NCBI RefSeq assembly: GCF_033118175.1
Contig: NC_083698.1
Location: forward strand, 68,231,001-68,295,000
Reading direction: 5' to 3'
Length of the DNA stretch: 64,000 nt
Source of the DNA: Dama dama
Lineage: Eukaryota; Chordata; Mammalia; Artiodactyla; Cervidae
Both the position numbers and the translations under genes were made by a program. Below, piece by piece: positions 44,213 to 55,870 of the stretch (its first letter is position 1; every line of letters starts with the position of its first letter). Below the pieces are notes generated by a model. The model ran no database searches. It worked only from the letters and a program-made list of their open reading frames with translations, and was not told the DNA's origin.

Positions 44213-46320
44213 TTAGTGCAGTGTATTAATATGTTAATACACTTTGTTAACTCACTGTATTAAAAATATTTTATTAATGCCCTATATCTAAATATGTATT
44301 AGAATACCATATATTTAAAACAATGTAAAAAAAAATCTGGAAGAACTGATTCCTGGCAGCTTAACTGATTGTTGCAGGCCAAAGTTTGTAATTAACTCAT
44401 CCTGAGTTTTTAAGATTTCTGGAGTACCACCATGGAGTACTGAAGTACTGAGGCAGAAGTCCAGCTGGAGTCTGTGAGTGAATCTTCAAGCTAGGAATGG
44501 TTTGGGGGAATCTCAGACCCCATATCTCAGGAGCTGCAGGAACCACCTGGGAAGACTGCCCTGCCCATTAACACAATATCCTCTATCCTTGATCCAATTA
44601 CTGAATTAGAAAGGGGAGTGTTTAAGAGGAATGGAAGGTTTTAACATTAATCACTATCTAATGATGGCAAAGCCTGGGAGATGTCAAGTTTTATTTGATA
44701 GATTTATCCTGAAAGTGATATGTACACTGACAGTTAGGAAATTAATGGTTTGACTTTATGGAGGACTGACAGGATAAACTAACTCTGACAGGCTAAATTA
44801 AGGAGAGTCTGTTACAGAATGTAAAATGCCAACTTCATATTTTGAGTGTAATGCTATAGAGGTTTTTGGTACTGATTTCTAAGCCATGCACATGTGTTTA
44901 AATAAATGAAATTTCAGGAGAGGACACTGCCTTGAAGAGATATTATAGCAGAGCAATGAATGAATAATTTACAAGTGGCATCTTCAACCATGTGAATTTT
45001 TCCAAAACGCACAGATTTATAAACAGAATAAAAAAAAAGTAAAGCAAAATGAACCACTTTTAGGCTTATATTTTCAGTTTGTAAATATAAGTTCTTTGAG
45101 TCAGAAATTTGTCTCGTGTATCTTTGTATTCTTAACGTTTAGCACACAAAGAAGTATATAGCTGGCACTCAATAAATGTTAGCTGCAAAAATGTATGGCA
45201 TCTCAATAAGTATTAGTGAATGACATTAGATAATGAGTAAACATTTGCTGTTTTCTGATTCACAAAATACTAGATTATAAATATTTTACATATAGGGTAA
45301 GTTGTAGGATTCCATGGAAAAAGCACACTTCAATAAACCACTGATGTTTAGGATAATTTGGATAAAATGTCTTGTGTATCAGAATGATACAGTGTTTTTC
45401 AGAATTTCAGAGTCAACTGGATGGGACTAAATTATCAGTTTTTCTGTATAAGAGCGATATACCGGTTCCATCTTTCCTTCTTTTTAATTTTTATGATATT
45501 ATTTTCAATGTGTTTCTAAAGAGAAATTTTGTAGCAAAGATGTGATTCATTGATTGAGTTTGAGTTTCTGTCACATTTTACTCTTTGTGGTTTTTGCCAT
45601 GAGGCAAAACAACAGTTTCTTTCTGAGGCCATTACTTGTACTGACTCCAATTCATCCAGCCTAAACTTTATTTGAATTTTGACAAAAATAGTTTTCCATT
45701 AATTTTTAGTAAAAACAAATTTTACCATATGCAGTTGGAGCTACTGCTGACTTTATTTTGTGCTGTAATTTTTCTTCCAATAATACTCATCATGAATTGG
45801 AGAAAATTTTAAAAATTACAAACAATACTGTAAAATGTTGAGATATAGAAAGATCAGAGTAGGGATGAGATGGGAGTGGTTACAGGAAGTATGAGAATAG
45901 ACAGGAGATGGGAGAGAGAGAGGCAGAGGACAGGAAAATAATGATGGCTTCATCAGACTAAAAAGTTTATTTTTTGGGCTCTTATGGTCAGCACCCTCAG
46001 ATTTCATTGAGAATTAAGTTAATCCTGTATTTACCATAAGTAAAAATCGGATTAATCTACTAGGAAATTTCATAAATGCTGGATCATAATCTTCTTGCAA
46101 AATTTTATAATGGCTTCTTATCTTGAATAAGGTCCCTCTTCTGAAGCTCCTCTTCCAAACATTAATACCCCAAACACAATTCAGAGGTGAGGACCTGACC
46201 ATGAAATGCAGGAGCCACTTTACCTGAGGTTGGAGACAGATCCTGAGAGTCCCTGTGTACCACCTTCTATCCTGATTATTAAAATAGTCATTTTCTGGCA
46301 GATTACTATGAAAGCATTAC
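44213..46320. other. Repeat-poor AT-rich stretch
   Basis: About 2.1 kb with few recognisable elements. A short sense L2 3' end is likely at 45060-45190 (ggcactcaataaatgttagc). The rest is AT-rich and unassigned, with no coding frame of note. Confidence 0.35.
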
Positions 46321-46322
46321 TT

Positions 46323-46353
<31 letters not shown>
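46321..46353. repeat. (CT)n(TA)n microsatellite
   Basis: A run of CT units passes directly into a run of TA units. Confidence 0.9.
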
Positions 46354-46990
46354 TTACTACAGATTTCTTTGTGAAATGTCTATTCAAATCACTTGCCTAT
46401 CTTAACAGTGGGTTTTCTGTCTTTTAAATTAATTTATAGGTGTTCTTTATATTTTTGGACATTAGTCTTTGGCTTATTACAAGTGTGTAAATATCTTCTA
46501 AGCTGTGGCTTATCCTTCTACTTTCTTTATATGACACCTTTTGAGGAACAGAATATAATTAATATACTCAAATTTAGCCATTTTAGCCATTTTCTTTGAT
46601 AGATTCTTCTGTTAAAAAAACACATTTTCCTACTCCAAAGTCATGAAATTATGTTTCTTTAGTACATTCTAAAAGCTTTATTGTTCTGCCTTTCACATTT
46701 AGGATTTTAATCTGCTTAGAATCAATTTTGCATGTACATTATCTGGGAGAGGGCCAGTTTCATTTTCTTTTTTTTTTTGGTGGCACAATTTTCCCAAGTC
46801 TATTTATTGAAAAGACCATCTTTCTTTGCCAATTTTCACTGATTTGTGATGCTGCCTCTGTCATTTATCATTTCCATATCTAGGTCTCATTTTTGTGCTC
46901 TTTGCTCCTCTTCATTGCTCTTGCATCACAGAACTATCTTCTGTCTCCATCTTTCTTTTCAAAGTAAATTCTTTAGAATTCTTTAGTTAT
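46354..46990 (-). mobile_element. L1M LINE, ORF2 end, antisense
   Basis: Antisense old L1 text: atttataggtgttctttata, ttttgcatgtacattatctg, gtctatttattgaaaagacc and tttgtgatgctgcctctgtc. It is likely related to the copy at 48056-50090. Confidence 0.75.
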
Positions 46991-47081
46991 TTTGTTTGGG
47001 ATTCATGGGGATTATTCATCACAAAGTATATTTTGTCAGAAAGATGTAAAATGTTTTCATCTTCTCTTCTCCTCTTTTTAG

Positions 47082-47150
47082 AACGGGAAGACTTTAGTAC
47101 ATATGTAGGAGAAGGCATCAGCGAAGAAGAAGCTGAAAATACAGAAAAAG
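47082..47150 (+). other. Candidate coding exon (unconfirmed)
   Basis: A 69-base segment follows a strong pyrimidine tract and AG (cttctcttctcctctttttag, ending at 47081) and ends at AG/gttgat. The open frame read through the acceptor gives EREDFSTYVGEGIS, then EEEAENTEK. The length is a multiple of three and both junctions fall in the same codon phase, so it could be a symmetric phase-1 exon. If the donor is not used, the frame stops at tga 47153-47155 and it could be a terminal exon. I do not recognise the protein. The donor is weak, and a chance occurrence is quite possible. Confidence 0.25.
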
Positions 47151-47309
47151 GTTGATAACTAATGGGCTGAGGTCCCTAAGGAAGGGGCAAAGCAAAGACC
47201 TGTTTCACAGGCAGGCAGTGGTGCCTCAGCTGGAGGAAGAAGGATGGGTGTGGATGTGAGCAGAAAGTTAATGGTTTTTTATTTGACAGATTCAACTTCA
47301 TCAGCGAAG

Positions 47310-47830
47310 GAGATGGATCATTTGGCGACTGCTGTATTAGGTGTCAGGAACAAAGTACTGAGAAGAATACACATACTTCTTGCCTTTGTGGAACTTACAT
47401 CCTAAAGTGGGGAGACAGACTACACATAAGTAACAAAACACAAAATAATCACCAGTTGTGAAAGTGCTGTGAAGGAAACATACAGTATACTGTAGTACAG
47501 AATGGGGTGGTTAAATCTGGCATTTGGGCATTTTTGTGTGGTGACTTTTAAGCTGAGATCTAGAAGACAAGAAGTCAGGTGCCCTGGAAGAACCTTCCAG
47601 GAGAAGGGAAAGACAAGTATTTAATACAAAGCCTGCAGTGGGAAAGAGCCTTGCATGTTCTAGGAATTTTCAGAAGGTTGAAATGGTTAGAGACAGTTAG
47701 AAGAAAGAACGGGGGAAGGTGAAGCTGAAGAAGTACCAGGGATAAAATCATCTGGGACTTGTATTTTTGTCCAAGTAAAATGAGTAATCATTAAAGGTGT
47801 TTTAAGCCAAAAACTGACTTGATATGACTG
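47310..47830 (-). mobile_element. L2 LINE, antisense
   Basis: gcctttgtggaacttacatc, gagacagactacacataagt, ccttccaggagaagggaaag and gccttgcatgttctaggaat follow the antisense L2 3' order. Confidence 0.65.
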
Positions 47831-47919
47831 TCCTTCCCAAATTGGGTCATTTCTTTATTGCTCCTATTCCACTCTGTCCCAAGGAAGTCCAATTATTAAT
47901 CTAGCACGTAGGCTTCTCT

Positions 47920-48055
47920 ATACATACATCATAGATATGTGTATTTATAAATGTATACATATATTTATGCACAAATTATGTACACATATATTTATATATA
48001 TGACATATTTATATATATATTATGTACACATACATTTACGCATACATGCATGAGG
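47920..48055. repeat. AT-rich low-complexity tract
   Basis: Imperfect repeats of tatgtacacata and tatttatatata. Likely unstable in length. Confidence 0.8.
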
Positions 48056-48316
48056 TATTTCTTATTGTTTCCAAAATACAGTATCATGAAATTCATCTAA
48101 TCTTTTATGTATAAATTGTATGTTTTGCTGCATCTTGGTTTTCTTATTCAATATACCTTATGAAAGCTTCATCAAATCTCTCCTATGTCAATTAATATAG
48201 CTATTATTCTTTCTCTTAACAGCTCCAATATATTAAGCATTCCCCTATGAGGTGGTGATTTTGTTTCCTTTTGGGGCTGCTACAAAAATGCTGAAATAAG
48301 AACTCTTATACATAGA

Positions 48317-48495
48317 AGATTGAAGGCAGGAGGAGAAGAGGATGACAGAAGATGAAATGGTTGGATGGCATGACTGACTCAATGGACATGAGTTTCAGCA
48401 AACTCTGGAAGATAGTGAAGGACAGCGAAGTCTGGCATGCTGCAGTCCATGGGGTTGCAAAGAGTCAGACATCACTTAGCAAACTGAACAATAAC
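48317..48495 (+). mobile_element. BovB LINE, short 3' end
   Basis: agattgaaggcaggaggaga, tggttggatggcatgactga and agagtcagacatcacttagc. It cuts the antisense L1M. Duplication not clear. Confidence 0.9.
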
Positions 48496-48710
48496 TAAAA
48501 TACCTATATTTTTATATATTCAGACTGATACATCTACAGGATATGTTCTCAGGAGTAGAACTGGTTGACAAAATATATATGCAGTTTTTACATGAAGATG
48601 TTTTCAGGTTCTTTTTGAAAGTTCTTATTAGTTAAAATTTCTACCAGTAATAAATGAAAGTACCCTCTCCCAATATCCCCATTGTGTCTCTTTTTTTCTC
48701 CTGTCTCATG

Positions 48711-48810
48711 AGTATATGTGTGTGTATATATATACACACACACACATGCATACATACGTGTATATATATACACACACACAAGCATACATATGTGTATGCA
48801 TGTATAAACT
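48711..48810. repeat. Palindromic TG/TA/CA alternating tract
   Basis: A (TG)n(TA)n(CA)n run forms a perfect 26-base palindrome at 48717-48742. It is followed by a second, 16-base one at 48758-48773, joined by catgcatacata. The two halves are an imperfect duplication of a unit of about 40-45 bases. Confidence 0.9.
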
Positions 48811-49017
48811 TTGGTATTTTTATGGTGAACTGGGCACCTACTTACTAATTAGACTTTCTCTTCTTTAAATCATTCATTCCTTTGCCATTTTACTAATATT
48901 TATTTGTCCCCTTCTTGTTATTTTGAAAGATCTGTTTATATAATAACAGTAACTGATCTGTACATTGCAATGTTTTTCCAGACTTTTTTCATTTTTAGTG
49001 ACTTTATAGTATCTTTC

Positions 49018-49345
49018 TGGCTTCCCAGAAAGCTCAGTTGGTAAACACTCTGCCTGCAATGCAGAAGACCCCAGTTTGATTCCTGGCTCGGAAAGTTCCC
49101 CTGGAGAAGGAGTAGGCTGCCCACTCCAGTATTCCTGGGCTTCCCTGTGGCTCAGACAGTAAACAACCCACTTGCAATGTGGGAGACCTGGGTTCAGTCC
49201 CTGAGTTGGGAAGATCCTCTGGAGGAGGGCATGGCTACCCACTCCAGTATTCTTGCCTGAAGAATCCCTATGGTCAGAGAAGCCTGACGGGCTACAGTCC
49301 ATGGGGTCACAAAGAATTGGACATGACTGAGCAACTGAACACAAA
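49018..49345 (+). mobile_element. Bov-tA SINE dimer
   Basis: A first partial unit (cttcccagaaagctcagttg to cactccagtattcctgggct) passes directly into a full unit ending ggacatgactgagcaactga. Same dimer layout as 3900-4215. Inserted in L1M. Confidence 0.92.
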
Positions 49346-49828
49346 CTTTCTTCTAGATCAATAACCAGCTGGAGAATGCAATTCCCTTAGCGCAATTCCC
49401 AATTTTTGTCATATATTAATTTTTCAAATATGCTGACCTCTATTCCTGGAATCTATTGTGTTCTACTGATTTTTTCCCCCACTATGTTCCATTGATCCAT
49501 TTGTACATTGATTTGATCATAGTGGCTTTCATTCTAATATATCTTGTTCTATCCCTTCTTGATCTTTTGTCTAAGATCAAGTTTCTAAGATATTCAGCTC
49601 TATTTTAAAGCATGTTCTAAAATCTAGTGAGACAAATTTCCCTCAGGACTCTTGTTATTTATGTCTTCCATAACTGTATTATTCTTGGACATTATCTGTT
49701 TATTAAATTCCCAGCCCATTTCCCTCATAAAATATTAGTATTCTAATTGGAATATTAAATTTATAAATTAATTTGAAAAATTATAGTTTAGAAATAGTTT
49801 CTTATCTAAAAACATGGTATGGTTTCTG

Positions 49829-49876
49829 TTTTACTCAGATCTTTTTTTTTTTTTTTTTTTTTTTTACTCAGATCTT
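49829..49876 (-). repeat. Poly(T)-only insertion with 14-bp target duplication
   Basis: ttttactcagatct occurs at 49829-49842 and at 49862-49875. The 19 bases between (49843-49861) are all T. Removing one unit restores the L1M text. It is a poly(A) tail inserted on the minus strand, or possibly a slippage product. Confidence 0.7.
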
Positions 49877-50090
49877 ATTCTGTATTCTTCAACAATATTT
49901 TACAGTTTTAATCAGGTAATTCCTGGGTCTTTTCTGTAGAATTCATTATCAAATACTTATAATTTGGGTTACATTTATGAAATTATTCTCTCATTTCAAT
50001 TTATTGCTATAATTGGGGCAGTTTTCACATATTTCTCTTATTTCAGACAACTTAACAAATGATATCATTAACTCTACTATACTTAAAGCT

Positions 50091-50784
50091 TCTTAGGAAT
50101 GTGTTTGGACCAAGGAGATGAGAGACTCAAGGAGTTGACTCAAGGAGATGAGAGAATGATGGGTAAAGAGTCTGAGAGCTTGAGTACTGTGTGCTGTGTT
50201 CCAGCAATTATTTTGAGAAGGATAAACCCTTAGATGAAGAAAGCATCCTGGTTGAGGTTTGTTGGTTTCCACTCTAAGTGCAGGTCCAGCTCCAGGCTGG
50301 CCAGCCCCAGGCTTATGTATAAAAGACTGAGCTTGGAAGGGAACGATGACACTTCCAAAAAGGTTCAGGGGTCCGTACCCACTCTGATGCTATCATCTTA
50401 GGCTGCATACCTGTTGGAGAGGGTTGTGAGGATCAGGAAGCTTCCAGCAACTTCAGAGGATGTTGCTGCTGTGTCTGCTTCATATCCCGGCTGAGCTGAC
50501 TTTCTTCCATTCCACAGAACCTTGACGGAATTACCCAAGTGTTTCTGGTCTCTGCTAATGCATGCCTGTTCTAATTTGTCAATTGATTTTTGTACAAGAT
50601 CACATAAAGTTATCTTAAATACTGACTTTTTCATTACTTATGTCCTTCTTATCTCATCTAAGACTTTCACCCTTAAATTCCTCGAGGTCTGACTTAACAC
50701 TGCTGCTCCTGCTTTCTTTCTCTTTGTGTCGGCCTAGTATTTCTACACCTAGTATCTCTACTCTCAACATTCCTTATGAACTGG
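50091..50784. other. Unassigned; local duplication and a minus-strand frame
   Basis: caaggagatgagaga is repeated at 50111-50125 and 50141-50155. A minus frame of 78 codons (50398-50634) is unassigned. On that strand its end lies next to a donor-like caacag/gtatgc. See findings. Confidence 0.3.
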
Positions 50785-51540
50785 CTTAATATATGTTATT
50801 TGTGACTTCATCCGATTCATAACCAAATCTGGTCATTTTGTCTCCTAGTTTAATTTTGAATCCATTCACTGCTCCCCGCCCATCACTGTCACTCACCTGG
50901 ACGCCTGCAGCGCAGCAGCCTCTTAACCAGCCCACTCAGTCCCCTTTGCACTACCTGTCCATAAAATATCTTCTCCTCACTGCAGCCAAAGTGACCCTCC
51001 AAAATGCAAACCTGATCCTGTCTTGCCTCCTACCTCCTTGTCCCCACTTTTCACGTTCTCGAGGACTTCCCTCTGGCTTTAGAACACAGCCCTGCACTCT
51101 TCAGGCCCCACGGCCCTCTGCAGCCTCACCGTGCGTGCTCTGCCCTGTCTCTCGCTCTGTGCTCCACACGTGAAACTCCTTTGTCTGTTCCATGTTCACG
51201 CCTACCCGGAGTATTTGCACAGGGAATTCATTCTGCCTGGGAGCCCTTGCCTGCTTCCCTTCTCACTTCCTCTAATTAAGACTTCAGTTCATCCTGCAAA
51301 TCTCTGCCCCAGAATTGGGCCTTCAGGGAGGTCTCTCCTGACCTTCCTGACCTCCTCAGATCCCTACTCAGCCCCCTCAGGGCAAGGGCCTCCTCCCTGC
51401 AGCACTGGACACAGTGGCTGTGCTCCAGTTCCTTGTGTGGTTGTTGAATAAGCTCTGTTCCTACTCTGAACTCTGAGTCCCATGAGGACAGGGACCATAC
51501 CTGCTTGGACTCCCCCTGTATCTCTGCTTGGAGCGTATCG
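50785..51540 (+). mobile_element. L2 LINE, 3' end, sense
   Basis: tcactgcagccaaagtgacc, ctctgtgctccacacgtgaa, atttgcacagggaattcatt, cctcctccctgcagcactgg and gagtcccatgaggacaggga follow the L2 3' half in order. Frames across it (up to 137 codons) are chance frames. Confidence 0.72.
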
Positions 51541-52599
51541 CCCGGCTGAGAGTTGGCATTCCAAGGCTGCTTGTCGGATAGCTGCGTGAACAATGAGCAG
51601 CTGCGTGAACTCTTTAAATCACGCTGGAATGAAGGAGGCTCCTGGGACCATGGTGTCTGCACACATCCAGCTGGTGGCCCTCCCAGCACTAACCTGCCTT
51701 CTTCCCAGAGCCAAGCAGCTATACGGACGTCTGAGCCTGCAGACTCTAGGGGTCCTGAGGAGGAAAAGCAGTGCAGGACGCTCCTTTGTGGGCCGGTTTA
51801 GAGCCTGGAGACAGCACTGGAGGAGGCTGGGAAGATGTGATCTAGGATGGGCTTGACGCAGAGAACTCCATGTTTTCACAGCTCTGTGGGAGCGTGCCTG
51901 TGCTCCCTGGCCACAGCGTGTCAAGGAGGAACTGGTGTGGTTGGCAGAATTCATCCCATGCTGAAGCTTTGGAGAGAGAGGAGCCCTTCAGTCAGAATTA
52001 CTTCCATCCACTCCTTGTCAGGGGCCTGGTAGCCTGTTTGCTGGAGGCACCATCAACCCCCATGGAAGAAATCCTTTTTATTCTACCACTTGCTGAAGTG
52101 TAACAACTTAGAGAATTTGAGCAACTATTTAAGAGCCTTGTGAGCTGACAAAGAAAAAGAATCCCTCTGGGGGCCCTGCAGCCGAAAAGGGAATCTTGAC
52201 TTCAGCAAAAAGAACCATGCTCAGCAAACAGAACTGAAGGAAGAAAGAGACCAATGTGAAGGCAAGTCAGGGTGAGATCACCAAGGAATGCGAGGACATA
52301 GAGGAATTTCTGGAGCTAAAAATGATGATTTCCCAAATAAAGTGTTGAGTAAATTTGTTAAATGAGAGGGGATTAGTCTTGGGACGGAAATTAGTATGCA
52401 AGAACTCTTGGAAGTAATAATTCTAAGCATGGAGCAAATAATACAAACAGGTAATAACCCACTGGGTAAAGTAAGAGGACGGAAAACTGACCCAGAAAAT
52501 CTAATGCGTAGGTAACAAATGGAGAGAAAGAAATAGATGGAAAGAATAACAAAGACAGTTAAACTTTGTGGATGGGTAAGTGGAGTTCAAAAAGTCAGT
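51541..52599. other. Unassigned DNA
   Basis: Two close repeats of agctgcgtgaac lie at 51581-51610. Several overlapping 60-110 codon frames on both strands. No family recognised. Confidence 0.3.
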
Positions 52600-53300
52600 T
52601 GTTTAAAATGTGAGGTGAGCATTATTATGTTAACTATGAGACTTCTAAGAGATGGCAGGGAGGTGGCTAAATAGACAAGTCTGGAGTTCAAGGGAGATTT
52701 TCAGGATTTTAGACGTAAATATATGAGTTATTGCATAGTTGATGTGTGAGCAATAATGAGATCATAGAGAGTAGGGTAGGGAAGAAGAGGAGAGGGTTAA
52801 GATAGAGTCTTGTGTAGTGCTAGTATTTAACGGCCAGGGAAAGAGGTGATTCTGCAAAGGAGAGAGTCAAGAAGTGGGCCAAACAGTTATAAGTAAAACA
52901 GGAGATTGCTTTGTCTTGGAAATCAAGGTGGTGGCTGTAGTGATAGAGAGGAGAGGTCGGGTTTGAGGGAGATGCATTTTGAGATAAAATAGGCAAGACC
53001 TGCCAATGGATGGGAATCAGGGATGGTTTCTAGGTTTTAAGCTAGTATATCTGGGTGGATGATGTTGATGTTTTCTATTTACTATTACAATGAGATGAGG
53101 AGGGATAGACTTGAAAGTAGAAATCAAGTTCTGTCTAGGTCATGCCAAGTTTGAGATGACCATGAGATATTCAATGGATGTATGAGATATTCAATGGATG
53201 TATGAGATGAGTAACTTGGAGCACAGATAAGAGATCATGGCAATAGGTATAGATTATAGAATCTTATCATCAGGATGGCATTTGGACTGGACTATATAGC
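52600..53300 (-). mobile_element. Probable L2 LINE, antisense
   Basis: gacaagtctggagttcaagg and catgccaagtttgagatgac resemble the antisense L2 RT segment seen better at 15740-15830. Diverged. Confidence 0.5.
53163..53208. repeat. 20-bp tandem duplication
   Basis: tgagatattcaatggatgta is present twice, perfectly, followed by tgagat. Confidence 0.95.
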
Positions 53301-53914
53301 CCTAGAGAGAATGAACATGGTTCATTCATTCGTTCTACTGAAAATGAGAAGCAAGGTAGTAGAGTAGGGACTCAGTGTACTTTAGCGTGTCAAGATGGTG
53401 GGAGAATTAATTGACGAGGGATCCATAAGGAATTTCATTGCCTAGAACAAGCTGAAGACTTCCTTTCAGTTTCTCTTATATGCAGAGCTGTATCATTTTC
53501 TCTGCTGGACTCAGTAGTCTGGAGCTAAGCATGGAGACCTTAGACTTTTGGGCTCCAACGTTCTCCCTGCCTCATGCATCTGCTTTCTTGATTTCCCACA
53601 CTCAAGTTGCAGACTTAGATCCTGCAGAGAACTGACTGGGAAGAATCAGGTGAAATCTATATGACCGCTGGAGGCTCAGATCTTCCTACGTTAAGGATGT
53701 TGGCACAGGCCTGAGTCAAGCCTTGAGCTTATGTTGCCCACTGGGACAACTACTACCTGAGTGGATTTCTTCAACCCTAATAGCCAATCCTGCTTTTCTC
53801 CCTCATAGTCACTTTTCCATGTTGCCAGGGTCCTGGATTCCTGAATTTCTGACTCATGGTCAGGCCCATCTAACTCAGGACTTAACGTTACCTCTCATAT
53901 AGTTTGTGTCGAGT
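53301..53914. other. Unassigned DNA
   Basis: No repeat or coding signal recognised. Confidence 0.3.
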
Positions 53915-54050
53915 CTCACAGTTGGGTTTCCTGCTTCTAGTTCCTTCCCTCTCCAATTTGTCTTCTGGTTACCAGATTCATCTTTTTGAATCATAGCTCT
54001 AATCCAGCCTTGCTCTAGCCCCAACACCTCTAATAGCTCCCTATTTATAG
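53915..54050 (+). mobile_element. L2 LINE fragment, sense
   Basis: gttgggtttcctgcttctag and atagctctaatccagccttg, then cctctaatagctccctattt, match the L2 segment before the 3' UTR. Confidence 0.5.
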
Positions 54051-54429
54051 AGCAGTGATTTTCAGTCTGAACAGAAGTGCCTTAGGGGTTCACAGAGATG
54101 GGAGTGGATGTGTGGGCTGGGAGGTGTGCTTCCCCCTTGTCTCACCTGATTATCTCTGTGCTTATGGCTATTTTACGTATCAGCCCCTGGTGTATCATTA
54201 TGGGCTTTATAGAACTGAAATCCATTATTTCCTAGAGAATGGAGCAACCAGAAAGCAAGGCCCTTCAAAAATCTAAGTTTCTAAGTTCAATTACATTTCA
54301 GAATATCTTATCCACTGATCTCTTTTCTATATTCCCTTGCTTTAGTTAAAAGGAGTTGTTCTTTGTTTTTTGAATTTTTTTTTTTTGCAATTTGTTTATT
54401 GCATTGTAAATTAATTCCTTTCACTTCTA
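54051..54429. other. Unassigned; possible old DNA element start
   Basis: gagcagtgattttcagtctg resembles the start of a hAT-type element, but the rest could not be aligned. T run at about 54370-54385. Confidence 0.25.
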
Positions 54430-54675
54430 AGAATGGGCTTTAGAATCAGACAGATATATGTTGAAATCTTGGATTTACCATGTGAAATTAAACAAGTTAC
54501 TTAATATCTTTAGGCCTTTATGTATATACCTTTACACAGTTTTCTGATCTGTAAATGGGAAGGAGTATTAGTGCTGCCCTCACAGAACTGTTTAAAAGGT
54601 TGACACTGTATACAAAATTAACACAGTGCCCAGCTTGTAGCAAGTATAAATTGCTGCTATAAATATTATTATGCA
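54430..54675 (+). mobile_element. MIR SINE
   Basis: gggctttagaatcagacaga, aaacaagttacttaatatct, tttctgatctgtaaatggga and gcccagcttgtagcaagtat. Nearly full length. Confidence 0.85.
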
Positions 54676-54929
54676 ACATATTATTTTCATTACTTTGAAT
54701 TAAATCCAAGGGTATCAATAATATAAAAAGCAACTCTAAGTTTGTTTAATAGTAAATCTCAGTATAAGGCTGCTTTATATTTGAATTAAAAGTTGGGTTA
54801 AGTCATCTATATCGTCCAGTTGATTTTGATTTTTTTTTTTTCATGGCAAAAAGCACTGAAAATATTGACTAATATAATGAGTTGAAAGAACAAACTTAAA
54901 AGTAGCTGTTCTTAATACTTCATATATTT

Positions 54930-55118
54930 GCTCATGTTATATGCTTCACTCAAATTGCCTCCCATTCCCAAATTCCAAATCCTACTCATCTTTTAAGGAT
55001 CAAATGGTCCCTTCTCCAGGAACTGTTTCTGGAGCTCCTTCAGTTGGAATTGAAGATTCAATTGGAATCTTCTCTCCTTCCTCTAGATTCTGAGGACACT
55101 GTTATCTGCCTCAATTAT
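54930..55118 (+). mobile_element. L2 LINE fragment, sense
   Basis: catcttttaaggatcaaatg and ggaactgtttctggagctcc, then attctgaggacactgttatc, match L2 3' UTR text. Confidence 0.55.
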
Positions 55119-55127
55119 GGTTTTTAG

Positions 55128-55333
55128 TGTTAGTTGCTCAGTCATGTTCACCTCTTTGTGACTCCATGGACTGTAGACAGCTAGACTCCTCTGTCCATGG
55201 AATTCTCCAGGCAAGAATACTGGAGAGGGTAGCCACTCCCCTCTCGAGGGGATCTTCCTGACTCGGGGATGAAACCCAGGTGTCCTGCATTACAGGCAGA
55301 TTCTTTACTGTCTGAGCCACCAGAGAAGCCCAT
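55128..55333 (-). mobile_element. Bov-tA SINE, antisense
   Basis: gttgctcagtcatgttcacc, actcctctgtccatggaatt, cctgcattacaggcagattc and ccaccagagaagccca. Confidence 0.93.
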
Positions 55334-55354
55334 TATGTTAGTAATTTCTATCTT

Positions 55355-55870
55355 ATTCTTGGTAACATGCATGAAGGCATTCCTCCAACTTGTGGCACCA
55401 AGAGACTCACACGTCCTTCAACCACAAACGTTCATGAAACACTGTTATGAGCCAAACACAATTCTCGGTGCTGATGAAACAGCAAGAAGCGAAACAAAGC
55501 CCCTGCCTTTGTAGAACTTACATTCTGGTAGGGGTAAGAGGTAACAAACTGGTAATTATGTCATGCCAGACAGTGATTAGTTCTATGGATAAAAGCAGAG
55601 AAGAGTGAGAAGCAAGAGAATCCTGGAGGTGGGGAGTGTTCTAAGGTCATGAGGGAGCACCTCCTGGGGAAGAGCATTTCAGGCATAGGGATGAGCAAGT
55701 GCAACAGCCCTGAGGTAAAGCATGCTTGAGGAACAGCAAAGAGGCCAGCCTGCCTGGTGCTGAGTGACCAGAGAAGGACTGACAAGAAATGAGGTCAGGG
55801 AGAGGAAAATGTAAGAGGGATGCTAAAGACTAGCATAAGGATGGTGGTTTTTACTCTTTCATTTATCCAA
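55355..55870 (-). mobile_element. L2 LINE, 3' end, antisense
   Basis: gcccctgcctttgtagaact, gaagagcatttcaggcatag, gtgcaacagccctgaggtaa and gaggaacagcaaagaggcca are classic antisense L2 text. Well preserved. Confidence 0.8.

Larger units (their letters stand above)
48056..50090 (-). mobile_element. L1M LINE, 3' half, antisense, interrupted
   Basis: Antisense old L1 text: gctgcatcttggttttctta, ggggctgctacaaaaatgct, cctttgccattttactaata, gttccattgatccatttgta and aattcccagcccatttccct. The copy is interrupted by a BovB end, a TG/TA/CA tract, a Bov-tA dimer and a poly(T) insertion, all of which are therefore younger. Confidence 0.7.

Noticed and set aside
51276..51954. Overlapping 110-137 codon minus-strand frames
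   Set aside because: They run antisense through an L2 3' end and its flank. GC-rich text gives long frames by chance, and no domain was recognised.
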